From contig JAMZAV010003244.1 in the NCBI GenBank assembly GCA_024449915.1, positions 1-64,000 of the forward strand: a stretch of 64,000 bases of DNA, given 5' to 3'. The stretch is from Sweltsa coloradensis. Its lineage: Eukaryota > Arthropoda > Insecta > Plecoptera > Chloroperlidae. Below the pieces are notes generated by a model. The model was not told the origin of the DNA. It saw only the letters and a program-made list of their open reading frames with translations, and searched no databases. Position 1 is the stretch's first letter. Each line of letters starts with the position of its first letter. This document shows positions 10,795-22,700 of this stretch, piece by piece. Position numbers and translations under genes: made by a program.

Positions 10795-13700
10795 CTGAAA
10801 ATCAAAACTCGTATTTAATAACAATAATAATACCTTTTTGTTCAAACAACATTAATTATAATTTACAATTTTGTGCCCCCACAGTCAGAAATATTAGAAA
10901 AGTCATATAATTTGCTGGTCAATGACTCAATGAAATGAAAGGCCCTTCAATCCAAATGAACGTTAAAACTCAAAGGTCGTGGGAATGGACACTACCCAAC
11001 AGTTTAAATTTGAAACTCATAAATTACTTTCCATTGTTACTACTTTTCAATTCTTGTTCAAGATTCCTCATGACTTACACGACCATGTTGTTTCGTGAGT
11101 TTCTCCATTATCGTGGTCGGGGTTGACAGTCATCCGGTATACCAGCTGAGGTATGAAGTTGGAATTGAACGCGATTATAAATGCCTGGAAAAGTAAACAT
11201 TTATATTGTTATATTAACCTTATATCAATTTTCTAGTGGGAAACCTGTCCAATAACAATTGCATGTCACTTTTCAGATGTCTAACTAGGTATTTTTAAGT
11301 TAAAATATTTGCAAAGAGAATGCCTAAGGGCAATTTAAGGGAAAAAATCTTTTATTCAGTGTCAGGAATCGAACCCGGGACCTCTAGATCAGTGTAGTTG
11401 TGTATTTTTCTACAACAACCTGTGTGTGTGACTGACTGTTTTAAAGTAAATTTTGTTTATCACATGGTGCTTCTATGTTTGAAGGTATTTATTTTTAATT
11501 TTAAAACAACTTTTGCGTCCAAAGGAAGAAGTAACAATCATAAATCAATATTTGTATCTTTTATTTTGTACTCTATAATTTATTCATACTTCACACTTTC
11601 CGTTCATTTTTTCTTAATTAGTTTTTTAATTAATTAATTAGGTTTTAAAGCATAAGTCCACTTTGAGGACATTGTTGTTGAAGCAATGAAATTAACAATG
11701 TATAAAATTTGTAAAACAATTTTAATTATTATTTGTAGAAAATGTAATTTTTTATGACAAGAAAGAACTTAGTTATTAAAATTAATTAAAGTTATACTTC
11801 ACATTGTAATGAAAAGTGATAGTTTCTGAGCTGTGGTCCGGAATGTCACACTTACATTGGTGATGACGGAGATCCTGCTCAACATCTCCAGGATTCGGAA
11901 CCAGACCCCGATATTCTTGACCCTGACAGGCACCGGTCGGCGATAGAAGGTCAGGAACTTCTTGGCGTCCAGCCGCGTCTCCAGTATGTTGTTGAGAAGA
12001 GCGAAGAGCGGAGCCAATGGGAAGGCAGCCACGAAGATGGTCACGAAGCCGTACTGAAGAACTGGAAAACAATTATTAGTGATGTAAACAATCTAGTGGG
12101 AAATCTGCATGCCCAGGGTGCAATGCATGCCCTGAGAATTCACAGGCAGGTATTTGTGGTTTGCCCAAAAGCGATAAATTGTTGTTGATAATTTATTAAT
12201 TTACTGATTTTAGAAGTGAATATTCGTTTTTATAATAATATCACATCTTAGTATATTGGAGCTAGAAGGGATTTAAGCATTTATGTATATTATGTTTAAC
12301 CTTGGTTTTATAGCAGGCGACTATGACGCTGTTATATGAGTACTTTATTCAGAAAAAAGTGCCAACACCGGGTGTTAAATTGGTATCTGCATAGCTCAGT
12401 TGGCAAGAGTATTGCCCGGACATCCAATGTCCCGGGTTCGATCCCCGGTGTAGGCACTTATTTAATTTCTCTCTAAAGTACTTACATGTGTATGTATAGT
12501 TTATATAGCTTATAGCCAGGTATATAAAGCATTAATTTTTATAGTTATTACTATAAATCATTTCTTTTAACTATAGGTGAACTCACTCATTTCAAGGTAG
12601 TCTGAGAAGAGCCCCCTAGCGTCCCACTCCAACAACGCCAGGTCGTTAGTGCACTGATCGATTACTCGTCTTTCTTCTTCTTCATTCCTGACATCCTTGG
12701 GCAAAAGTTCCACCACCACGAAATCCAATTCCGACTTGTTATCAACCTCTTTCACGTCTTCCGTCTTCTCACTCTTGTCTATCACAACCTCGACTTCTTC
12801 TTGATTCTCCATCATCATCTTTTTCGTCTCGCTCTTCTTCTTGGCCTCCGTCTGATACGAGTTTCCATCTCTACAGCAACAGCAGCCTCTCGTGAAGAAG
12901 AGAGGGAACTTCTCCCTGAGCCAGTGCTCGTTTCTCATCCGCCATTGTTTGACCCAGGGGACGACCAACTCCATCACAGAGTTGAGAGCTTGCTTGCCCA
13001 CCATGATGATGGCCAGCTGGATGCAAAGCTCCATGACACAACCGCCTGGACTACACTGTAAGGACAAAGGTACTTTTTTTCTTCTTTCAGCGTTTTAGGC
13101 ATAGATATTGAACATCTATAGTAGGCTAGATTAGCAGTCTCCAATACCTCCGCACAGGCGCGAGCGTAGCAAATTGAGCTTCGAAAATCTGATTCAAGGT
13201 GGCGATTTGGCGTTTTAATTTATGCTTTTTTTATGTAATTAAGTATTTTCCTGGATTTTTTTTATATGGTTTAAGCTTGTGCAGCATGGGAATGCACAAA
13301 CAGAAACAATAAGAAGTTATTGCATAAGGGAATTTAGCAATCATTTGGTGTTTATGTCTAATATGCTCAGCTTTCAAACTGACGGCCATCTTTAAAAATA
13401 TTTTTTCTACAAATCGCTCCCATCTACTTAACATGCAAACTGGGATTTCAAGATGGCTTCTAATTGTCACGGAAGTGGACCAATGACTGCTAATCTAGCC
13501 TACTATAGGTGTTTAATATCTATGGTTTAAGATTATTGATGCTTAATAGTTGATATAACCAGTAGATTTATAGGTAACTAGTCCTTATTGGTAAAATATA
13601 CAAATGCAGCTAAGATAACAGCGGGAAGACCAATCGAAGGCTACATTTTGTTACGTACCTCCTCCTGTCGGTATTTGAACACGTGGTTGTACTTTGCAGG

Positions 13701-16700
13701 GTAGCCAATCAGCTTTCCCTTTATGAACGCGATGTAGAATATGGACGTGTAGTAATTGACGAATTGGAACATGTAGATTTTCAACGTCAAGCTGTTGTCA
13801 AACTGAGTTTGTGTTCTCAACAATTCCATCTCGGTGAGCCTCTCTGCCAGCCAATCATAGCCCTGGAATAGGAAAAATCTGTGTGAGCCTCTCTGCCAGC
13901 CAATCATAGCCCTGGAATAAAAGATTTTTCGTTCATTTACGTAATTAAGAACAAGAGTGACTCTTGATTGTACATTTAAGTTACAATTTATACTATTCAA
14001 GTTACAATAACTGATTAACGTACGACAGTAAATAAAATCAACATAACATAAATGCACACAAAATAATTAAGAAATAATATGATTGATAACAGTAAAATTT
14101 CTCAAAATTCACTAAAGTTTTATAAAATTTACTTAAAATAAAGATAAATTAGAAAAAGAACACAAAATAAATTCGTATTTAATTTACCCACTCAAGTCAT
14201 GAACTACTGATTGTCAGTGAAGAATCGTACACAAAGATTTTTCCCCATGCTGAATTAAAAATTGTCTGGACCGGCACCTCCACCATCTCTGAAAATATAT
14301 ATTATTTCCCGCAAAGAAGGCACTTTTTTATAGGTATCCGTTACATTAGTTTGAATAACTTATTAATTAAGAGATTTCTTCCGATGCTCAAAGTTTCGTC
14401 AATTATTTTATAAAACCATTCATTGACAACTGTCATTAGTTAATTTGTATTTGTTTATTTAAATTTCAATAAGCTGGATCTCAGTGGTCACTCAACAATG
14501 GTTGTTTTACACTAAGCCTCTCGAAGATACACACTAAGGTCCAGAATTTCAATGTCTAGTTAAAATTTATCTGCCAGTTAGTCCTCTCAGTAAATATTTA
14601 CAAGGCTTCTGATTGGTGGTTGCCATAGTGAAAACAAGTTATGTGTCAGTTAAATTTACTTGCCACTTTAACTGGACATTGAAATACCGGGCCTAAGCCA
14701 CTTACCAAGTTCAGCAGCATGATGCAAGCCAAGTTGATGCAAGCAGCGGTGGTTTGCATGAAGAATATATGCGAGGTAGTCTTGTCTTCCGAGCCGAAGA
14801 AACGGTTGGTCGTGACTTCGGACATGCGGTAGAGGACGACCCCAAACACCGCGATCACTGTCACAGAGATCTGAGGACACACCACGACAAGCTTAGCTCA
14901 TTTGATAATACACACACATCTATAGTATGTTGTGTTTAAATAAAATAAATTCGTATTTAGAGTCTACGGATTTTCAGTGGGGGACAGTAAACCAAAGTCA
15001 CCAAGCCAACACTGTAGGCCCCGACACAATCGACGAGTAAGTGGTGCGAATACCCGCGGATCAACGTAAGAATCAACAAGGCCGAATTTATTATGTGCCT
15101 CGTTGCTAGGACGGCTCCTTAGTAATATACTCAAGTCTGAATCAGAAGTTAAAAAACTTCTGACTGTAGCGAGAATCGAACCCTGGACCTTCTGCATTGG
15201 AAGCAGATACGCTAACAACAAGACCAACGAGCCACACAATATTTGATATGTAATTTTAGCATGAAATGTTTTTTTTTTGTAACTGGTAATAAGGGTTACA
15301 GTTATACGAATGTATATTACAATTCAATTCAAAATACGATCAGTGGTTGCATGGCCTGTGCAGGCACTATCAGTCACAAACGTTACCACTTTAGATTTGC
15401 GACTCATTAGGACAGATTCGATTTGGGTTGTGTCCTTTTCTGTTTGACAGATTCACCATTAAATTTGTTTTTAAATTAAGAAAACCGTGTTCGTGGCAAA
15501 CTTACCATAATAAGAACAACGGTGAAGCTCATGACAGTGAACGGAACGCGAACCGCCCAGAAAGAGACTCTAGGTTCCTCCTCGTGAGTGACGTAGTTCA
15601 TCTTGTTCTTGATGTGGAACCCGCAGGTTCTGTCGCTCTTCGGTTTGGACAGCGCGGCGAGATACGCGGGGCGAGGGTGCTCGGCGTGGAGGTCAAAGTC
15701 GTTGAGACCCCAGCGATGAGTGAGTCCGGCGGAGTAACGTTTCCACATCTCCAGGAACATCGTGGCTATAAGGGAAGTAGACTCAGTTAGACAGGGGATA
15801 CCAGGGTGCTCGGCGTGGAGGTCAAAGTCGTTGAGACCCCAGCGATGAGTGAGTCCGGCGGAGTAGCGTTTCCACATCTCCAGGAACATCGTGGCTATAA
15901 AGAGGAAGTATAGAGGTGACCACGTAGTCATAATTTCCTTTTTAACCACGTGTTTTGATAGTGGAGGACCCACCTGATATTTCGCTCTCGTGATTCTTTG
16001 GTCTAACCCTCGGGAGGGACGTGGTTTGTATACTAGTGCCGGGATAACCCCAGCTCGTCACCTCAAACTACAAGTGACATCCGTTCGGTTGCTCATCTCC
16101 ACTCCGACGTCCCACTACCCTGAGAGTCCAACACCATACATGGTGGCACCAGTCCGGATACCGTTGGGGCTTCCACCCTCTCTCAGTATTCTTGTCGACC
16201 GGTTTATCTCGGTCCATTGGAAGAGTTACCACCGACACCTCTTGCATGTACCGTCTACTACATATGTGTTGCCCCCGGGCAACCTTTACCAGGGACGTTT
16301 AGGTGGGAGAACGATCGTAAAAACTGAACCTCGCTCTTTTGTGGTTGTTTGACAAATTAATTACAAAATAAAGCTTCTTATTAAAACTGACAGAGCATCT
16401 TTACAGCCTGGCCAGTAGGGAAATATATTACCTGATAGGCATAGCATCTGTAATTAAACGGACTTGAACCAAGCTTGGTGCTTGAAACTGTAGAAACATC
16501 AGCGCCGAATTGAGTTGATGGCAACTTTCCTGAACTACGTCTGATGAAGGTCACGGCTATTTAGGTACGAATTCTTTCTCCTAGAGAAAATCCCTATCAT
16601 CTGCCATTCACTCATCATATTACAAAGAGTGAGGCCCACTACTTACACCAGAAGGACATGAACACCGCGAAGACGATGATGGAAGGGTTGTCGACCAAGT

Positions 16701-19700
16701 ACGACATCCGAGCATACTTGCAGGTCTCGGCCAGTTTCCAGAAGTCACACTTGTTGCACAGAGGACACATGGTTATGTTGAGATTACGATTGCAGATGTC
16801 TTCGCTGGCGGAGAGAAAGATTTACCATGTTATTGAAGCCAGGCGATAGTTTAATATTTTGGGAAGTTTGTAATTAGTAACTCAGTTGCCACAAAATCGT
16901 AAATTAAAGAAAATCGTCTAGAAAGGGGTTGGCTTGGTCGACTTTAAATTTAATTTCCCCCACTAAAAATCAGTTGTGTGACTGAGATGGGTAGACTCGA
17001 AATACGATTTATTTATTTATTTATTTATTTTAATCTATTGTATTAAAAGAGTACTTCAATAAAATAATAACTGAATTTAAATTTTGGTTTACACAGCAGA
17101 TTCTAGGTTTAGTATTTTAGTAGTAATATTTATATGCAATTTTAGTTTGATTGTGGTGATTATAAAATTAAAAAAATCAATGTGGTAACCTGCTGATACA
17201 CGGTATGAAGGTAAATATGCTTTTAAATTCGTTGAAAAGCAATGTGACGCCTTTTCTGCTGGACAAGATCTGACGATATATTATCAAAATCTAATTTGGC
17301 GAGAACCATTATAGCAAATTAAATTTACTAATCACAAATTCGACTGTTGAAGACTAGATTATTTACCGCCGGAAAACTGCAATTTTTATTTTATTTAAAG
17401 TACTCTTCTAGAAGTTTCATACATAGTCTCACCTGAGAGAATTGTCATAGACCGTGAATACCCCGTAGAGGAAGCAGGCGAGTCCCACCAGAGCAGCGAA
17501 TATCAGCATGTGCGTGTAGAGGCCTAGCCACGCGAAGTACAGGCCAAACTTCGGGCCGAAGTATTCCTTGATGTGGTCGAAAGGCTGATGCATGATCCAC
17601 TTGCTGAGAGGCGCCCACTCGTCGTACAACAGGTTCCGCTCGCTGCCCTTCACCGCGCACTCGCCCTGCATGGGGGATACAGTTGTTTAGTTTTATTTAG
17701 AAATCAAGGTACATAAGGGTCATTCGTCAGCTTCAGTGTTGAAACTCTCTCTAAAATACTAGCCAGAGGTCGGTAACCTTTTTTGTCTTAGGTACTAATT
17801 TTTATAGAAAATTTGAAAGCGATTGCTAGTGGGAGCCATAGTAGGATAATTGAAAAATAGTTACATCATATAACGTAGTTTTATTTTTTATAGTATAGGC
17901 CTACTTATGGACGATGTAATATGTTTTAAATTTTTATATAAAGTGAGCCGTTCAAGCAATGTTAATTTTGTGTAATCGCGATTAACGTTGTTTTTTTTAC
18001 ATTTGGAAATTACTAAAGAAAATTATATTTGGTGGCTTTTTAGCGATTACTTACTAAAAAATTATCCCCCATCACAAATGATAGAGCGACAAAGTAAGCC
18101 AGAATAATCCTAAATTTATTCTGCAAAAAACTAGTAAATGTTTGGTGGAGGTGCCGGGTCCAAGCCAAGAGCCACACGGCACGTGGGTACAAACACACCA
18201 AATACAATTTCTTTCAGCTTAGTTCACAAACTATCATGTGTAACATTGTTTATAGACGGGCAGTTTGAGAGGTCCCGGGTTCGAATCCCGTCAAAACCCG
18301 GAAATGTAACAAGTTTTTTTTCACAGAGGTTTTTCCTTGTCGTTATTTCGAATGCAAAGAATTGAGTGCTGTTAAACAGACCTCGGACATCCCTTCACAA
18401 TAATTGTCCTAACTCCAATATACCGATACCTAGTTGGGACATGCATTGCATCCTGGGCAGATTTTCCACGAGAAATTTTAATTTTAATCCACGATAAGCT
18501 TAAAATTATATTCAAGTAATTTGGTCTTAAAATACACGAGTGAGATGCCGTAATCAATGTTTTCTTGTAGATGCTTCAATAGTTCCTGAAATAAATTTAC
18601 ATTTTACCCACGTTATACCTACAGTTGTGTTTAATTAGTTTTATTTTTTCTATCCGATTATGTCATGTATGTAATTACAACGAAGGACAAATTGAAAAGG
18701 TAATACATACTTTACAGAACAATACGGACGATCATTATCTACATACAATTAAATGACACCATATTAGCTCCCAACTCTCACCCTCTTTTTCTTATTGATT
18801 AGCGTAATTGTATAAAAAATTGAGACGCAAAGGTGTCATCAGTAAAATAGCGAATAAATCGAATACATTTTTGGTGGAGGTGCCGGGTCAAAGCGATACC
18901 TACAATATTAAATTTATTCCGGAGCCACTCAATGTAAGACGGAGGTACAAACCTGGCCGGGTACAAACATACCAAATACAATTTCGTTCAGTTAACACTA
19001 ATTATAAACAAACTATCATTTTTAACACGCTCACAGTTTGGTAAGATAGACAATTCAAATTAAATCTAGCAAATGTAATTGTATTGAATTAATTTAAGTA
19101 ATTTCTCAGTTGGAAGGTTCCGATGAATTTAAGTTAAAATAACACATTATAGAAATTGCATATTAAGAGGATTAATGGTACCGATAACATTAAGTAACAT
19201 ACTTATTAAGTAATGTAAGTGATAGTGATGGTTGTATTGGTGGTGGTTGTTCCTTACAGAATCAATTCCTCAATAGCCAAATGCCTCGCGTTTTGTCCTT
19301 AAAAAATAATTCCTTCTTCGTAGTTGCGTTCCCTCAGTTGGCTGCCTTTATTAAACCACTAAACACAACGAACTGGCCTAATTCTCATTATAAGGTGCGA
19401 GACCGAGAGACCCCCCCCCCCCCACACACAAAGTAACCTTCAAAATGTGAAAAAAGAAGATTTGACAAAAATACATAACTTTAAAAGAATCGTTTTGAAT
19501 AGCAATTTTTGTATTTAGATAGTTTGCAAATTGAAATACTACCTAGAGTGATTCCTTTAGTTTGATAAATATCCTCGACCAGATGTTAATCAAGGGTTTT
19601 GTAAAGAAAATACTAGGAAGCTTCGCAAACGCTTTTTCAGGCGCGTTGTTGGATGAGCGTAATTTTTTTAAACGAAAAAAGCGTAAAATTGCGATTATTA

Positions 19701-22700
19701 TAAGAAATAATTTTTCGATTTCGCTCAAATTTCATACGAATATATCAATTCATAAAATTAAGGTTTTGTAAAAAAATCATTAGAATCGGATAAAGTAATT
19801 AGGTGTTATTCGTCGAAGAATTTTTAAAAATCGAAAAAAATCGTAAAACTGTGATTTTCATGAGTAATAATTTTTTCATTACGCTCAAATTTCACACGAA
19901 TATATTAATTCATAAAATAAAGGTTCATTGGAAAAATCATTATAATCGGATAAATCATGTAGGTTTTATAAGTCGAAGAAATTTTTAAAAAAAAACGAAA
20001 ATAATCGTAAAATTGCGATTTTTATGAGAAATAATTTTTCGATTGCGCTCAAAAAACGTGTCAGTTCTAAGTTCAGAGATTTCGAAGGCCTCCATAAAAT
20101 TTGATCGCAATTGGAGTATTGGTTTAGCCGGAATCGTGTTAACAAACACACACACACACAAAAAAAACATTCCGGATTTTTTTCTCCAGTGTAGTGAAAT
20201 GGAATCTTCGTTTCGCTCGCTACGCTCATCCAAACAACCTCAACAAGTAGACTCGTGAAATTAAGTAAGATTGACAAAAAATACAAACTTAAAAGATCGC
20301 GTTTTGAATAGCAATTGGTGTTGATTTAGAGTTTGCAATTGATACTACTAGAGTGATTTCGTTAGTTTGATGAAATATACCTCGAAGATTTAACAAAAGT
20401 AAAATTAAAAAAAAATAGGAACTTCCAACGCTTTTTCATTGCGGTTTGTTGGATGATCGTAATTTTTAAAACGAAAAAAGCGTAAAATTGCGATTATTAT
20501 AAGAAAGAATTTTTCGATTTCGCTCAAATTTCATCACGAATATATCAATTCATAAAATTAAGGTTTGTAAAAAAATCATTACAATCGGATAAAGCAATTA
20601 GGTGTTATTCGTCGAAAGAATTTTTAAAAATGAAAAAAATCGTAAAATTCGATTTTCATGAGAATAATTTTCATTACGCTCAAATTTCCACGAATATTTA
20701 ATTCATGAAAATAAAGTTCATGGAAAAAATCATTAAATCGGTATAAAGCATGTAGGTGTTTATAAGTCGAAGAAATTTAAAAAAAACGAAAATAATCGTA
20801 AAATTGCGATTTTTATGAGAAATAATTTTTCGATTGCGCTCAAAAAACGTGTCAGTTCTAAGTTCAGAGATTTCGAAGGCCTCCATAAAATTTGATTGCA
20901 ATTGGAGTATTGGTTTAGCCGGAATCGTGTTAACAAACACACAACACAAAAACAAAAACATCGATTTTTCTCATGTAGGAACATCGGATCTTCGTTTCGC
21001 TCGCTACGCTCATCCAACAACTAAACAGTAGACTCGTTGATTTACTTACGGTCAATAGAAACCAAGATTAGATTATAGGACTATGATTTATTTAGTGTGT
21101 GTTCTTACATCATGGAGTGGATAAGCAGCCTCGTAGGTCTTATCCGTGAGAAGTCTTCGCAATGTGAACGAGTTCACATAGTCTTCACAGGACTGATGTT
21201 TGCTCAATGGTACTCGCTCCAAGATGAAATCCACTACCATTGTGCGGATAGACTCCGAGAAGAAATTCTCGTCTTTCTCTTCATTGTGAAATCTGTAACC
21301 GGTAATTGGAAGGTTGTCAATACAATAATTAACGGTACTTTAATTTCCCCCCTACACAAAAAATGAATATTCGGGACGACGAGTTTAAGAGATCAGCTTT
21401 CAGGGTTTTCCGGTTAAACGGAAAAAAACATCGTTATCATGTTTCACATGAGTTTGATAAAGAATCAATCTATGAGATCCAGTAAGCGCATTCCTCAATT
21501 AATTAAAAGATTTAGACTTTGGCTACTTGGAAAAATAAAAATTTGTCATTCAAATAGCTCATTGCGAACCCCCGGAATTTATTTAAAGCGTGCGAATTTT
21601 TAAACGCAAATTTTCTTACTGGGTCTCAACGTTATCAATGTGAACGCGCAGGTTAATTTTGATAATAGTAATTAGTAATTTCCCGAATTAAATTCCATGT
21701 ATTGGATTTTTTGGATGAGCGTAGCGAGCGTAGCGAGCGAAGCGAAGATTCCATTTCACTACACTGGAGAAAAAAATCCGGAATGTTTTTTTTTTTTCTT
21801 TCTTTCCTTCTTTCTTTTTTTCTGTATTTTTGTGTGTTTGTCAGCACGATTCCGGCTAAACCGATACTCCGATTGCGATGAAATTTTATGGAGGCCTTCG
21901 AAATCTCTGAACTTAGAACTGCCACGTTTTTGAGCGCAATCGGAAAAAAATTTTCTTATAAAAAACGCAATTTTACGATTTTTTTCGATTTTTTAAATAT
22001 TTCTTCGACTTATAACACCTACACGCTTTATCCGATTGTAAAGATTTTTTCATAGAACCTTAATTTTATGAATTAAGATATTCGTGTGAAATTTGAGCGT
22101 AATCGAAAAATTATTTCTCATAAAAATCGAAATTTTACGGGTTTTTTTCGTTTTTAAAACAATTCTTTGACTTGTAACACCTACATGCTTTATCCTTTTG
22201 TAATGATTTTTTCACAGAACCTTAATTTTATGAATTAATATACTCGTGTTAAATTTGAGCGCAATCGAATAATTATTTCTTATGAAAATTGCAAGTGTAT
22301 TGTTTTAAAAAAAAATTACGATTTATTAAAAAAATTAAGTTAATTTTTTATTTTATTTAATTTAATTTTAAAAAATCTTCGACTAAGTAATAATTTTTTC
22401 ACAGAACAACAGAAAATCCGCGTAACACATGGCAGCTCAATGCACCAATTACGCTCATCCAACAACGCGGCGGGACTTAAGCGTTTTCCTAGTTAACCTT
22501 CTGGTTTTATGAATCGCAATAGCTTTGCTTATTCTTGGCAACCGATTATTAATTAATAGGGTGGTTATTTCTATTTTCGATTGAAAAGCAGAGTATCGAT
22601 GCTAGGCATGTGGAATCAAAACTAAATGTATTTTTATCCATGTTTAAATATACAATATTTTTGTATAAACGAATGACCCTTAGATGGTACCGGAAGAGTG

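Larger units (their letters stand above)
17666..19456. other. Anoctamin intron with a related repeat pair
   Basis: Two stretches, 18120-18300 and 18850-19045, each carry the tRNA-Ala PBS-like motif (18143-18159, 18872-18888). Each is followed by homologous text containing CCAAATACAATTTC and ACAAACTATCAT. The first also contains a plus-strand B-box-like GGTTCGAATCCC at 18279-18290. No gene seen. Confidence 0.5.
19457..21040 (+). repeat. Tandem duplication of about 800 bp including an R-family element
   Basis: Unit 1 (about 19457-20268) and unit 2 (about 20269-21040) share flank and element: each has AAAATACA.A.CTT, TTTTGAATAGCAATT and a TTGGATGA.CGTAATTTTT-to-ACGCTCATCCAA element (19649-20233; 20449-21017). 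Unit 2 looks like a noisy copy with many one-base deletions. It lies in the intron before the TM1 exon. Confidence 0.7.

Noticed and set aside
12379..12455. Functional tRNA gene with CCA anticodon
   Set aside because: A- and B-boxes are present but the acceptor stem does not pair and the body is unlike a tRNA-Trp; a SINE head or pseudogene is more likely.
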